Of a stretch of 25,128 nt of DNA, positions 25,074-25,128 are shown one piece after another. Origin of the DNA: Pararhodospirillum photometricum DSM 122 (GTDB taxonomy: Bacteria; Pseudomonadota; Alphaproteobacteria; Rhodospirillales; Rhodospirillaceae). Position 1 is the first letter of the stretch, and the number at the start of each line of letters is the position of its first letter. The stretch lies in NCBI RefSeq assembly GCF_000284415.1, contig NC_017059.1, positions 3,292,322 to 3,317,449 of the forward strand, given 5' to 3'. Below the pieces are notes generated by a model, which was given only the letters and a program-made list of their open reading frames with translations, searched no databases and had not been told where the DNA came from. Position numbers and translations under genes: made by a program.

Positions 25074-25128
25074 ATGCACGTTCTCCTGGCCGACGATCAC
25101 TCCATCATCCGCAACGCCTTGAAGCTCA
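25074..25128 (+). CDS. Response regulator, N-terminus only (cut by window edge)
   Basis: 18 codons are visible: MHVLLADDHSIIRNALKL. The LLADDH segment is the acidic pocket at the start of a receiver domain, and ADDH-x2-IR is most typical of NarL/FixJ-family regulators. The output domain is outside the window. The gene lies 155 bases after the BMP gene on the same strand and could belong to the same signalling unit. No strong ribosome binding site is seen. Confidence 0.75.
   Translation, partial: MHVLLADDHSIIRNALKL

Overview
The window is GC-rich DNA with short intergenic gaps and many 1-11 nt gene overlaps. The best reading is a chromosomal segment of a free-living, motile, nitrogen-fixing alphaproteobacterium of the Rhodospirillum/Pararhodospirillum type. 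The support is an oxygen-sensitive-class NifA carrying the C-X11-C-X19-C-X4-C motif, cobalamin genes, a chemoreceptor and several cyclic-di-GMP and Sia-type signalling proteins. The genus is an inference from gene content, not a demonstrated match.

Layout. (1) 1-8553, minus strand: the 5' part of a methyl-accepting chemotaxis protein, then (reading right to left) a signalling cluster: BMP-family periplasmic binding protein, SiaA-like PP2C phosphatase fused to a bacteriohemerythrin, SiaB-like kinase, SiaC-like phosphoprotein and, past a palindromic repeat, a GAF/HD-GYP c-di-GMP phosphodiesterase. (2) 8727-12256, plus strand: a CaiB/BaiF CoA-transferase, then cobH-cobI-cobJ of corrin synthesis. 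(3) 12345-14255, minus: a visibly AT-richer two-gene cassette, a leaderless subtilisin-like protease plus a small protein. (4) 14593-14992, minus: four identical tandem tRNA-Phe(GAA) genes with a promoter and a terminator. (5) 15053-18286, minus: RimK-like ATP-grasp ligase, GNAT/C39-peptidase fusion, yacG (missed by simple ORF calling because it starts with GTG and is only 51 codons), and a short UbiT/SCP2-like gene overlapping yacG. (6) 18452-20988, minus: an unrecognised 207-residue protein and nifA. (7) 21382-25128, plus: a membrane HAMP/GGDEF/EAL protein, a second BMP-family protein coupled to it, and the start of a response regulator.

Three genes (siaB, cobH and the GGDEF/EAL gene) each carry exactly one excess base, two of them in runs of G. 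They may be sequencing errors, real mutations or slippage sites; raw reads would decide. In siaB the shift joins SiaB in frame to SiaC.

The most interesting themes are: periplasmic BMP proteins coupled twice to membrane signalling proteins instead of to ABC transporters; a SiaA phosphatase with a built-in diiron O2/NO-binding module; the AT-rich protease plus small-partner cassette downstream of the tRNA-Phe array; the ATP-grasp/GNAT-C39 peptide-modification pair; and a dispersed palindromic element placed just after stop codons in the sense of the upstream gene.
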